A DNA stretch of 10,544 bases from JANQGH01 sp039819285 (GCA_039819285.1 JBCBSH010000162.1:1-10544), one strand, 5' to 3'. Counted from the first letter of the stretch, positions 1-7,185 are shown. Numbers and translations: made by a program. Notes: generated from the sequence alone by a model not told the origin.

Positions 1-819
1 GGAGGGGCGCAGGATGATCCCGCCATGGGTGTGATAAGCGCACATACCAGCAATGTTGGGATGATCGAGGATAAATCGTCCCATGCCCATCGCCTCGGGC
101 TCTGAGAACGGGTATTCTCCGGCGCCATACTCCCGTGGTGACCAGTTGATCGGGAAGTTGCGGTTCATGTTGCCGTCTTGCTGCGGATCGATCTGAACAT
201 GTACGCCGTCATAGTTCTCGATCACGCCCTCGGGGTAGACCCGGTAGTACTCACCGCCCTCTTCCCCCGGCTCGCGCAGCACCAGGATGCGCGGCTCGTC
301 CGGATCCGCCTTCCATTCGCCCTTGGGGTCGGGCACCCGCATTTGCACGATATAGCCGTCGCCATTGATGTCCTGGGCGATCAGGCCATCGATCCGATCC
401 TCGCCCGGCAGGCAGCGACCGTTGCCGCACCAGGGATAGTAAGGCGCGGTCAGCGCGTATTCCGCCCCGTCAGGATTGATGCGGGGCAGGATGTAGAAAG
501 CTTGGCTGTCGACCAGGCGCGTCACCTTGGGGTCGGTACCGTAGTTGGTCAGGAGATACCAGACGGCGTAGAGCGCCGTGGCACTGGTGGCGTGTTCCTC
601 GGCATGGATCTGGGCATCGATGTAATAGCCCGGCTTTTCCGCGGCCGGGCCAGTGTCCGGGTTGGTGATCTCGACAGCCCAGACATCGCGCCCGCGAAAG
701 CTCGTCGCGATCGACCGCAGCGTGCAGAGCTTGGGATAGGCCGCCGCCAGCGCTTGAAGATGCGCGGTCATCTCGTCGTAGGTGTAGTAGCTGTCGAAGG
801 CGATCTCGACCTTGGGCAT
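1..819 (-). CDS. M14 family zinc carboxypeptidase, C-terminus outside window
   Basis: Partial gene: 273 codons are visible from an ATG at 819 and the frame is still open at base 1. Zinc-dependent M14 peptidases remove C-terminal residues from peptides or related amides. The zinc motif HxxE is His72-Ala-Glu-Glu75 (IHAEEH). MNRNF (residues 218-222) corresponds to the substrate-carboxylate-binding Asn-Arg pair, and His263 in YHTHGG is the third zinc ligand, followed by the expected hydrophobic run and Pro272. The catalytic glutamate expected further on lies outside the window. DINGDGY (150-156) is a calcium-loop-like insert that I recall from a bacterial M14 subgroup. No signal peptide is seen, so it is probably cytoplasmic. 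AAAGGA lies about 8 nt before the ATG. It is the last visible gene of the operon, 72 nt after the SDR gene. Family is secure; substrate is unknown. Confidence 0.9.
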   Translation of the reverse strand, partial: MPKVEIAFDSYYTYDEMTAHLQALAAAYPKLCTLRSIATSFRGRDVWAVEITNPDTGPAAEKPGYYIDAQIHAEEHATSATALYAVWYLLTNYGTDPKVTRLVDSQAFYILPRINPDGAEYALTAPYYPWCGNGRCLPGEDRIDGLIAQDINGDGYIVQMRVPDPKGEWKADPDEPRILVLREPGEEGGEYYRVYPEGVIENYDGVHVQIDPQQDGNMNRNFPINWSPREYGAGEYPFSEPEAMGMGRFILDHPNIAGMCAYHTHGGIILRPS

Positions 820-883
820 CGTGGGTCCTTTCGTGAGGCTATGGCTGGCCAAATTGTCCAAAACAGGTGGCGGCGCTTGCGAT

Positions 884-895
884 GGCCGGCATCAG
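884..895. repeat. 12-bp direct repeat, copy at SDR 3' end
   Basis: The minus-strand 12-mer CTGATGCCGGCC covers the TGA stop of the SDR gene and an overlapping ATG. The identical 12-mer lies at 1597-1608, over the stop of the upstream Gfo/Idh gene and the SDR start. The ATG in this copy opens a 17-codon frame that ends at TAG (839-841), too short to call a gene. Origin is unclear; it could be a cassette-insertion scar or chance. Confidence 0.6.
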
Positions 896-1605
896 GCGGC
901 CTCGGGCTCGGACATGGTCCAGGCGTTCAGCCGTTGCCCGCTCAGCGCCATGTCCCGCCTTGTCGCGATCTCGATGAAAGCAGGCGCGAGCCGTTCCGGG
1001 TCGATCCATTCCGCCTTCAGTTCGGGCGGGTAGTTGTGTTCGGACATGGGCGTGTGCATCGCCTTGCCCGGCGTGATCGTGCACGACAGGATGCCATGCG
1101 CAGCACCTTCCAGGGCGAGGCACTTGGAAAAGCCCTCAAGCGCATGTTTGGCAGCGCAGTAGGCGGTCTCGTCGACGAAACCCTTGATGCCCGACTGCGA
1201 GGACACAAAGACCAGCGCGCCGCCGCCCTTCGCCTTCATGCCAGGCCAGGCCGCCTGGGTGAGCTGGAACGCGGCCTGAATGCCGACGTCGAGCGTCGCG
1301 CGAAAGGACGCGAGGCTCTCCGCGTCGATCGGCTTGGGCTTCAAGATGGCGGCGTTGTGGATCAGCGTGTCGACCGGGGCGTCGAGTTGGGCAATTGCCG
1401 CCTCCGTCGCTGCCGCGTCGGAGAGATCGACATCATGGGTTTCGACCGTTCCGCCGATAGCGCTCGCCACCGACACAAGCCCTGCTTCGTCCCGATCCAT
1501 CAGAATCAGCCGCACGCCTGACCGGCCGAAGACCCGCGCAACGGCGGCGCCAAGGCCCTGCGCGGCACCGGTGATCAGGACCGTCTGTTCGGACAGGGCC
1601 GGCAT
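892..1605 (-). CDS. SDR family NAD(P)-dependent oxidoreductase
   Basis: A 237-aa classical short-chain dehydrogenase/reductase, normal length for the family, expected to oxidise or reduce an alcohol/carbonyl with a nicotinamide cofactor in the cytoplasm. The cofactor-binding motif TGAAQGLG is at residues 12-19, Asp37 follows the second beta strand (suggesting NAD over NADP), NAA is at 84-86, the catalytic serine is about Ser136 in SSQSG, and the YxxxK pair is Tyr149/Lys153 in YCAAKH. The ATG overlaps the previous gene's stop by one base (TGATG), with GAGG about 10 nt upstream, indicating coupled translation. It follows two Gfo/Idh/MocA enzymes and an epimerase, so a sugar- or polyol-derived substrate is likely. 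Both gene ends carry the same 12-bp sequence. Specificity cannot be assigned. Confidence 0.93.
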   Translation of the reverse strand: MPALSEQTVLITGAAQGLGAAVARVFGRSGVRLILMDRDEAGLVSVASAIGGTVETHDVDLSDAAATEAAIAQLDAPVDTLIHNAAILKPKPIDAESLASFRATLDVGIQAAFQLTQAAWPGMKAKGGGALVFVSSQSGIKGFVDETAYCAAKHALEGFSKCLALEGAAHGILSCTITPGKAMHTPMSEHNYPPELKAEWIDPERLAPAFIEIATRRDMALSGQRLNAWTMSEPEAA

Positions 1606-1608
1606 CAG
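1597..1608. repeat. 12-bp direct repeat, copy at SDR 5' end
   Basis: Identical to 884-895. This copy contains the TGATG junction where the upstream Gfo/Idh gene stops and the SDR gene starts. The two copies bracket the SDR coding sequence exactly. Confidence 0.6.
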
Positions 1609-2687
1609 CCGACCGCCTCGAGGTCCAGATCCTGCCAGCGCCGGTCCTTGGTCGAGCGGACGACCGCGTCCAGCACCGTTTGGTTGCGCAGGCCGTCGAC
1701 GAACGTGGCGCCGTGCCGCAGCGCGCGCCCTTCGGTGATAGCGCCGACCAGTTCTTGCAGCGCGGCCAGAACCGAGACGTTCCAGATGCCCTTGTTCAGC
1801 CGGTCGAGCCCGGCATGCGGGTCCTCGACGCTGATATCCTCGAAACCCTGCCCGGACTTGGCGAAATAGAGTTTCTCGTCGCTGTTCGACAGAGTCAGCG
1901 TTCCCTTCGAGCCGAAAATCTGGGTTTCGTTGCCCATATTCGCGGCGGCGACGCCGCTCATGAAAACCTGCGCCAGGGCGCAGGAGCGCATCTCCAGCGT
2001 CAGATAGGCGAGATCATCGGCGGTTGCGGTCCAGGCCTCGCCGGTCGCCTTGTCGATCCGGTCCGGCACGATCGTTAGCGCCTGCCCGATAACGGCGGCC
2101 GGTTCGCCCAGCCACCAGCGCAGCATGTCCACCTGGTGCGAGCCATTAGCGCCCAGCCGGCCGCCGCCCATGGCCGCGTCGGACCACCAATCCCCCTTTG
2201 GCCGGCTGGCCGGATCGTTCCAGGAGGCGCCGATATTGGCGATGTTCACATGGCGAACCTCGCCCAGATCGCCGCCATGGATCAGCTCCGCAATGCGCAT
2301 GCGGCTGGGGTTGAAGCGCAGTTCGTGATCGATCATGTGAAGCCGCCCCGCCGCCTCGGCCGCACGCAGCATCTCGCCCGCCTCGCCCGCGTTCATGGCG
2401 GTCGGCTTCTCGCACAGAACATGCGCGCCGCGTTCCAGGGCGGCGAAGGTCATCGGCGCGTGCATCACCGTCGGCGTGGCGATGCAGACCAGGTCGAGGT
2501 CGTGCGCGGCCAGCATCGCCTGCCAATCGTCGGTGACATGGGCGATGCCGTAGGGTTCCGCGGCGGCGCGGGCGCTGTCGATCCGGCCGGAGGCGAGCGC
2601 GACCACCTCAGCGTCGTCGATATAGGTGAAGGCGGGCAGATAGGCGTCGCGGGCGAAACTGGCCCCGATGATACCGACTTTCAGCAT
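1605..2687 (-). CDS. Gfo/Idh/MocA family oxidoreductase (second copy in operon order)
   Basis: A 360-aa protein, typical family length. These enzymes oxidise or reduce sugars, inositols and related polyols with NAD(P), using an N-terminal Rossmann domain and a C-terminal alpha/beta substrate domain. Seen: the dinucleotide loop GIIGAS (residues 5-10), the hallmark EKP at 93-95 (Lys94 is the usual catalytic lysine), and the HxxD pair His184/Asp187 in GSHQVD, where the histidine normally acts as acid/base. GAAAGGAGAT lies 3 nt before the ATG at 2687, inside the end of the upstream gene, and the two genes overlap by 7 nt (ATGCTGA). The overlap and strong ribosome-binding site support this start. 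It differs clearly from its Gfo/Idh neighbour, so the pair is unlikely to be a recent duplication. Substrate unknown. Confidence 0.93.
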   Translation of the reverse strand: MLKVGIIGASFARDAYLPAFTYIDDAEVVALASGRIDSARAAAEPYGIAHVTDDWQAMLAAHDLDLVCIATPTVMHAPMTFAALERGAHVLCEKPTAMNAGEAGEMLRAAEAAGRLHMIDHELRFNPSRMRIAELIHGGDLGEVRHVNIANIGASWNDPASRPKGDWWSDAAMGGGRLGANGSHQVDMLRWWLGEPAAVIGQALTIVPDRIDKATGEAWTATADDLAYLTLEMRSCALAQVFMSGVAAANMGNETQIFGSKGTLTLSNSDEKLYFAKSGQGFEDISVEDPHAGLDRLNKGIWNVSVLAALQELVGAITEGRALRHGATFVDGLRNQTVLDAVVRSTKDRRWQDLDLEAVG

Positions 2688-3727
2688 GAGATCTCCTTTC
2701 CTTCGGCGGCCAGGTTTTCCACCTCGTCGATCTCGACCGCCGCGCGGCGGGCCGAGGCGAGAATGCAGGCCTGCAGCATGTAGAGTGATTGCAGATGATC
2801 GCGCCCGGTGCAGGCGGGTGGTGCCGTGCCCAGGCAGATGGCGGTGAAGTTTTTCAGGAGCGCCGCCGCGTCCGTAATCCAGGGCTCGTGCGGGGGCAGG
2901 TCGACCGGCGTCAGTTCTTGCTGCATGCGCGGCGCATAGCCCAGATCGCCGAACATCGCGCGCTGTTCGACGATGCCGTCGGTGCAGTCGGTGCGCCAGT
3001 TGAAGTGCATCGGCTCATGCCCGGCCTGCCACGTGCCCTGATAGTTGACCGTCATCCCGTTCCTAAAGGCGATCAGCGCAGAAACGTTGGTGTCGTCCCG
3101 GTACATGGTCCAGGGCGGGTTGAAGGTGTGGGCCTGGATATGCAGCGGATCGGTCACGTAGACGAAGCGCATCAGGTCGAAATGATGGATTGACTGCTCC
3201 CACAGCATCGGCTGATCCATGGTCAGCGGGTAGCTGTTCAGCCGGCTTTGCGTGCCGTCGCGCCAACGCTCGTACGTGAAACGCGCGAAACCCGGCGTAC
3301 CGACGATGCCTGATGTCAGAAGACGCTTCTTCGCCTCCGTCACGGCCAGGTAACGGAAATTCAGCCCGACGATCAGGTGAACACCGGCCGCCTCCGCCAT
3401 CTCGACATAGCGATGGGCGACCCCGACATCGTCGGCCAGTGGTTTTTCGGCCAGGATCGGCAGGCCGGCGTCGCAGGCCGCAGCGATCTGCGCCTCGCGG
3501 CCGCCGGGTGGCGTGGCCAGCAAGATGGCGTCCGCCGCAACACCAACCACCTCGTCCAGCGCGGCGCCGATGGGCAGACCGGGATGCGCGGCCTTGGCCT
3601 TGGACCGCGCGGCGGGGTCGGGGTCGCACACGGCCACGATCTCGACCCCCGGATCGGCGGCGATGACCTGCACCCAAGTGCGCGCACGGGCGCCCAGGCC
3701 CACAAGGATCAGGCGCAATGGGCTCAT
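2681..3727 (-). CDS. Gfo/Idh/MocA family oxidoreductase (first copy in operon order)
   Basis: A 348-aa Rossmann-fold oxidoreductase of the same family as its downstream neighbour. VGLGARA (residues 9-15) is the dinucleotide loop, EKP is at 94-96 with Lys95 as the expected catalytic lysine, and IHHFDL (180-185) supplies the His181/Asp184 pair. The C-terminal half includes an aromatic- and charge-rich stretch around residues 205-255 (NPPWTMYRDD, GTWQAGHEPMHFNW) that probably lines the substrate pocket. The ATG overlaps the epimerase stop by 4 nt (ATGA), with GGAGG 7 nt upstream, so translation is probably coupled. Two consecutive Gfo/Idh enzymes with an epimerase and an SDR suggest successive oxidation/reduction steps on one sugar-like skeleton. 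Family certain; substrate unknown. Confidence 0.93.
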   Translation of the reverse strand: MSPLRLILVGLGARARTWVQVIAADPGVEIVAVCDPDPAARSKAKAAHPGLPIGAALDEVVGVAADAILLATPPGGREAQIAAACDAGLPILAEKPLADDVGVAHRYVEMAEAAGVHLIVGLNFRYLAVTEAKKRLLTSGIVGTPGFARFTYERWRDGTQSRLNSYPLTMDQPMLWEQSIHHFDLMRFVYVTDPLHIQAHTFNPPWTMYRDDTNVSALIAFRNGMTVNYQGTWQAGHEPMHFNWRTDCTDGIVEQRAMFGDLGYAPRMQQELTPVDLPPHEPWITDAAALLKNFTAICLGTAPPACTGRDHLQSLYMLQACILASARRAAVEIDEVENLAAEGKEISC

Positions 3728-4656
3728 GACAGCGCCTCCGCCGGGACCAGCCGGTCAAGAATTTCCGGGATGGGGGTCCAATCGAGCGTGGCGAAGAGCC
3801 CCCTATCGGCCTCGGTCCCCATGGGCGGACGCGTGGCCTCCTCAAACGGCGCGATGCGGATATCGGTCCCCGGTCTTCGTTCGGCTACCGCGCGCGCCAG
3901 ATCGAGGTCGCGGATCGCCGGGGGTGAGCCTGCGTGAATGACCGGGCGGGAACCGAACGGCACCGCGAACAACGCGACGATGCCCCGCGCAAGATCCGGC
4001 AACCAGGCCCATTCCCTTCGGGCCTCGGGAGAGGTCAGTTCGATCACACCGGAACCCTCAGCCGCATCGATCATGCGGCGCAGCCGCGAGAGGATTTGAC
4101 GGGTTGGGCGGGACGCCTCTTCTGGCCCGCAGATATTGCCAAGTCGCAGGCTGATTGTTTCGAAGCCATTTTCGGCCGCGGCCTCGGTAACGATCTCGCC
4201 GGCACGTTTGGCCGCGCAATAGGCACAGTCGGCAGTGGGTAGGGTGGCCTCGGTTAACCGTTTGTCTCGAACGGGGCCGTCGTCGGGCGCGAACACGCCC
4301 ATCGAGCTGAGAAACAAGAACCTGCTCGCCCCAGCTGATCGCGCCGTCTCCAGCGCTAGCGCGAGCGGCTCCATGTTGCCGCGCAGATGCGCCGCCCGGC
4401 TGATACCCAGCGCCTCGGGGTCGGCGGTCGTGGCGGCGCCGTGGATCACGGCTGAAAGACGCCGCCCGGACAGTCCGGCCAGCACGTCGCTCAACGGACC
4501 CCCGATCCGTTCGACACGCTCAAGTCGGCTGGCGGTTCGCGCATCGAAATCCCGATCTGTTGCGATGACCGATTGGCCCGCCCGCGCGAACGTCGCGGCG
4601 ATCTCTGAACAGACAAACCCACCGGCCCCCGTAACCAGGATTGGGAAGTCGCTCAT
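3724..4656 (-). CDS. NAD-dependent epimerase/dehydratase family protein
   Basis: A 310-aa extended SDR (sugar epimerase/dehydratase or aldose dehydrogenase type). TGAGGFVC (residues 9-16) is the nucleotide-binding loop, but the third glycine of the usual GxxGxxG is Cys16. Asp34 after the second beta strand suggests NAD. HGAA is at 72-75, the serine motif FLSSMGVF at 115-122, and the YxxxK pair is Tyr146/Lys150 in YCAAK. RLGNICGP (171-178) is the usual post-catalytic segment. It starts 56 nt after allA, the widest gap in this half of the operon, with only a weak ribosome-binding site, and ends in a 4-nt overlap with a Gfo/Idh gene. It may act on a free sugar or acid rather than a nucleotide sugar, since no nucleotidyltransferase is nearby. 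Specificity unresolved. Confidence 0.9.
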   Translation of the reverse strand: MSDFPILVTGAGGFVCSEIAATFARAGQSVIATDRDFDARTASRLERVERIGGPLSDVLAGLSGRRLSAVIHGAATTADPEALGISRAAHLRGNMEPLALALETARSAGASRFLFLSSMGVFAPDDGPVRDKRLTEATLPTADCAYCAAKRAGEIVTEAAAENGFETISLRLGNICGPEEASRPTRQILSRLRRMIDAAEGSGVIELTSPEARREWAWLPDLARGIVALFAVPFGSRPVIHAGSPPAIRDLDLARAVAERRPGTDIRIAPFEEATRPPMGTEADRGLFATLDWTPIPEILDRLVPAEALS

Positions 4657-4712
4657 TGCGCGCCGCAGGCGTGGTGTCGGGTCGTCATTCAGGCGGCTTC
4701 TTCATCGCGGCG

Positions 4713-5192
4713 TCAGGGAACCAGCGTCAGCGGGGGAATCGCCTGCACCGCGTCATCCTGCTGCGGGCCGCCGCGCCACATCAGGACGATGAAATTGCCC
4801 GGCCGCTCCAGCACGGTCGCGCCCATATGCCATATGCCGGCATGGTAAATGACGCCCCTGGTGCCCGGCATCAGGAAGGCAAGCGCCTCTCCGGGCACGG
4901 GGCTTCCATCCGCAGCGGAGGGCATGACCAGGGCGACATAGGCCGCTACGTCCAGCGGGAAGAAGCATTGCGCGGCGTGCGGATGCCGTTCCACTTCGCT
5001 GACCTGAAGCGGCAGCGCACTGGGCTCCACCTTGTTGACGTGCAGAACGGGCGCGGTGCCTTCGGGCGGTTCGCGCAGGCAGTCGCTGTAAAACGCCCGC
5101 TCGCCCGCCATCTCGGGTGGCTCGACCAGCCGGCCGAAGGGGGCGAAGTCCGCGCTGTCGGGCGGGCGCAGCCGCAAGACCGTGTCGCTCAC
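4713..5192 (-). CDS. allA: Ureidoglycolate lyase family protein (AllA-like), GTG start
   Basis: A 159-aa protein, matching the roughly 160-aa size of AllA, which splits ureidoglycolate into glyoxylate and urea at the end of purine/allantoin breakdown. Compared with E. coli AllA from memory, it keeps the central block LPLQVSEVERHP (residues 60-71), then GVIYH (113-117), the W-H pair at 121-122 and the RGG near the C-terminus (140-142). The frame stays open upstream inside puuE to an ATG near 5405, but homology begins at the GTG at 5192, which sits 7 nt after the puuE stop. GGGG 10 nt before the GTG may serve as a weak ribosome-binding site, so GTG is chosen. The puuE neighbour supports ureide chemistry. 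Without an allantoate-processing gene in view, activity on another ureido or hydroxyacid compound remains possible. Confidence 0.85.
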   Translation of the reverse strand: MSDTVLRLRPPDSADFAPFGRLVEPPEMAGERAFYSDCLREPPEGTAPVLHVNKVEPSALPLQVSEVERHPHAAQCFFPLDVAAYVALVMPSAADGSPVPGEALAFLMPGTRGVIYHAGIWHMGATVLERPGNFIVLMWRGGPQQDDAVQAIPPLTLVP

Positions 5193-5206
5193 CCCGCGCT
5201 CACCCC
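5186..5206. repeat. Tandem 10-bp repeat, 11-bp period, at puuE/allA junction
   Basis: Minus-strand GGGGTGAGCG occurs twice (5206-5197 and 5195-5186) separated by one C. The first copy supplies the TGA stop of puuE, the second the GTG start of allA. With one copy only, stop and start would share a GTGA overlap, as elsewhere in this operon. It looks like a replication-slippage duplication. Confidence 0.8.
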
Positions 5207-6159
5207 TGTGCAGGTGCGTTGGGTTTCGAGGGCAGATGCAGGTCCGGGGTGACGAGACCCTCCGGGCGGACATGGGCCCGCCAATGGTCGGCGATGTCCA
5301 CCCGCCGGCAAACCCAGACGCCGGGCTTTGCGTCGATATGGTCGAGAAAACGGACCAAGGCGGCAACACGCCCCGGATGCCCGATGACGCGCGAATGCAG
5401 TCCAATCGACATCATCCGAGGCATCTCGGCACCCTCTTCGTTCAGGACGTCGAAGGTGTCGATCAGGAAATCGGCGAAATCGGCCGCCGCGAAGACGTCG
5501 CCCGACAGGAACTTCGCGTCGTTGGTGACCATCGTGTACGGAATGACCAGATGCGGCGCCCCGTTCACGTCGGTCCAATAGGGCAAGTCGTCATTATAGG
5601 CATCGCTGTCATAGTCGTAGCCGCCATGGGCAACGACCAGACGGCGGGTTTCCAGCGAGGCCGAGTACCGGCAGTACCAACCGCGCGGCGGGCGGCCGAG
5701 GCTTTGCGTCAGGCTTTCGTGGGCACGGGCAATGTGCTCAGCCTCGGTTTCAGGATCGAGCCGGTAGTGTTCGACCCAGCGCCAGCCATGGGCGCAGACA
5801 TCCCAATCGGTCTCCGCGATCGCCGCGGCGACCGCTGGTGTGCGTTCCAGTGCCAAGGCGCTGGCGAAGACGGTGAGCGGCAGGCCACGATCGCGGAACA
5901 GCCGGTAAAGCCGCCAGAAGCCGACCCGACTGCCGTACTCGTACATGCTTTCCACGGCCAGGTCGCGGTCGCCCGGCGGTACGCGAGACGCACGTACTTC
6001 GCTGAGGGCCGACTCCGACTGTCCGTCGCCGTCGCCGATCGCGTACTCCGACCCTTCTTCGACGTTCAGCACGAAGTTGACGGCCAGCCCGGCGCCACCC
6101 GGCCAGCGGATGTCGGGCGGATGCGCGCCGTAGCCGACCAGATCGCGAGGCCGAGTCAT
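5200..6159 (-). CDS. puuE: PuuE-type allantoinase / polysaccharide deacetylase family protein
   Basis: A 319-aa protein with the NodB-like polysaccharide-deacetylase fold. It carries the pattern I recall for PuuE, the cofactor-type-distinct allantoinase that opens allantoin to allantoate: RDLVGYG (residues 5-11), WPGGA (19-23), FVLNVEEG (29-36), ESMYEYGSRVGFWRL (70-84), AHGWRW (123-128), GWYCRYS (160-166), YDSDAYNDDLPYW (183-195), SIGLHSR (251-257) and a C-terminal VWVCRRVDIADHW (281-293). Sugar deacetylases of this fold lack most of these. The ATG at 6159 is used; an in-frame TTG at 6180 is the alternative, and neither has a clear ribosome-binding site. The frame continues from the deacylase stop upstream. 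Genuine allantoinase activity is likely but not proven, since related cyclic amides are possible substrates. Confidence 0.85.
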   Translation of the reverse strand: MTRPRDLVGYGAHPPDIRWPGGAGLAVNFVLNVEEGSEYAIGDGDGQSESALSEVRASRVPPGDRDLAVESMYEYGSRVGFWRLYRLFRDRGLPLTVFASALALERTPAVAAAIAETDWDVCAHGWRWVEHYRLDPETEAEHIARAHESLTQSLGRPPRGWYCRYSASLETRRLVVAHGGYDYDSDAYNDDLPYWTDVNGAPHLVIPYTMVTNDAKFLSGDVFAAADFADFLIDTFDVLNEEGAEMPRMMSIGLHSRVIGHPGRVAALVRFLDHIDAKPGVWVCRRVDIADHWRAHVRPEGLVTPDLHLPSKPNAPAQG

Positions 6160-6186
6160 ATCGCGACCCAGTCGTTGCAACGCCGG

Positions 6187-7185
6187 TCAGTCACGTAACC
6201 CCTCCACCTTGTTGAAGAAACAGCACCAGTCGCCGAGATTGACGTTTGGCAACGCTCGTAGACCGAAGAACATCCCGTCAGCGGGCGCGTGAAGCGCGGC
6301 CATCTCATCGCCGAAGATGTTGACGATGGTCGCAATCCGGTCGCCCTTGTTCATCATGGTCAGGAACTGAACGCCGGGTTCGGGCAGGAAGATGCCCGAG
6401 GCGGGGGCAAGCAGCGCTTCCTGCACACCCTTGTAACAGGGGTCGGGATAGGTCGCCTGTCCGTCGAGCATGCCGTAGTGGTAGCAGATGTTGACGATCG
6501 ACTTCGCCAGCTCCTCACCGACCCAGCGAAAGCGCTCCGGCGAGGTGGCCGACCGGCCGCCGAGCTCGACCGTGATGCCGGTCTTGCCGGCACCGTTCAG
6601 GGCGGCCATAGGGCTGCCGGTCTTCGAGAAGTTCGACATGATGCAGCCCCAGCCGTCGCCCATGGCCTTGGCCAGCTCGACACTCTCGGGGCGCTCGTCG
6701 ACGAAGATCGCCTTGTCGAGGAAGGAATGGGCGCCGCCGGAATGGATCGAGATTTCGATGTCGGCCACGTCCTTCATGGCCTGCCAATGGGCGTCCGCCA
6801 GCCGGTCGGTGAAATAGCCGTTCGGCTTGCCGGGATAGACCCGGTTCATGTCGTAGGTGAAGGTGTCGAGCGGGTTGCCCCGCTCGGCCGCCGAAAAGGC
6901 CAGCGGGTTCAGGCATGGCACCATGACGACCGCGCCCTTGAGCGCTGCCGCGTCGATCTCTTTTTGTGCGAGCATGCAGGCGAGCGGCCCCTCCGGCTCG
7001 TCGCCATGGATGGCCGCATTCACCCAGAACGTCGGCCCGGGGCCGGCGCCGTTGATGACAACAACCGGGATCTCGACCTTGACACCGCCCGCCAAATCGC
7101 CCGCGGGAATTCCCCCACGCGCGACCTCGCCCGGTGCCGCTGTCGCCGTCCCGACAGTCAGCGTTTCGCCATCGATGGTGCTCAT
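6187..7185 (-). CDS. Succinylglutamate desuccinylase/aspartoacylase family deacylase
   Basis: A 332-aa zinc hydrolase of the AstE/AspA branch of the M14 clan, which cleaves N-acyl groups from amino acids or related amines. Zinc ligands are His60 and Glu63 in IHGDEPEG and His148 in IHSGG. NP at 93-94, DMNRVYPG (112-119) with Arg115 for substrate carboxylate, and catalytic Glu207 in TVELGG complete the active site. The last roughly 80 residues (LLAPASGIF, HAPADGMFF) form the beta-barrel tail typical of the family. CGGAGG lies 4 nt before the ATG at 7185, which overlaps the stop of a broken VOC reading frame by 4 nt (ATGA). It is not DoeB by context, as no ectoine genes are nearby. The acyl group removed is unknown. 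Confidence 0.92.
   Translation of the reverse strand: MSTIDGETLTVGTATAAPGEVARGGIPAGDLAGGVKVEIPVVVINGAGPGPTFWVNAAIHGDEPEGPLACMLAQKEIDAAALKGAVVMVPCLNPLAFSAAERGNPLDTFTYDMNRVYPGKPNGYFTDRLADAHWQAMKDVADIEISIHSGGAHSFLDKAIFVDERPESVELAKAMGDGWGCIMSNFSKTGSPMAALNGAGKTGITVELGGRSATSPERFRWVGEELAKSIVNICYHYGMLDGQATYPDPCYKGVQEALLAPASGIFLPEPGVQFLTMMNKGDRIATIVNIFGDEMAALHAPADGMFFGLRALPNVNLGDWCCFFNKVEGLRD

Noticed and set aside
839..892. 17-codon frame starting in the TGATG at the SDR stop, as a leader peptide or small gene
   Set aside because: No recognisable sequence feature and ends 19 nt before the M14 start; mentioned only as part of the direct-repeat observation.
178..1521. Long plus-strand open frame of 447 codons opposite the M14 and SDR genes
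   Set aside because: It crosses two well-supported minus-strand genes and an intergenic gap, has Arg/Gly/Asp-rich composition typical of antisense frames in GC-rich DNA, and shows no recognisable domain.
5193..5405. Upstream ATG giving a 230-aa AllA
   Set aside because: The additional 71 residues overlap puuE out of frame, are Ser/Arg/Pro-rich and have no counterpart in AllA; the GTG at 5192 gives the family length.
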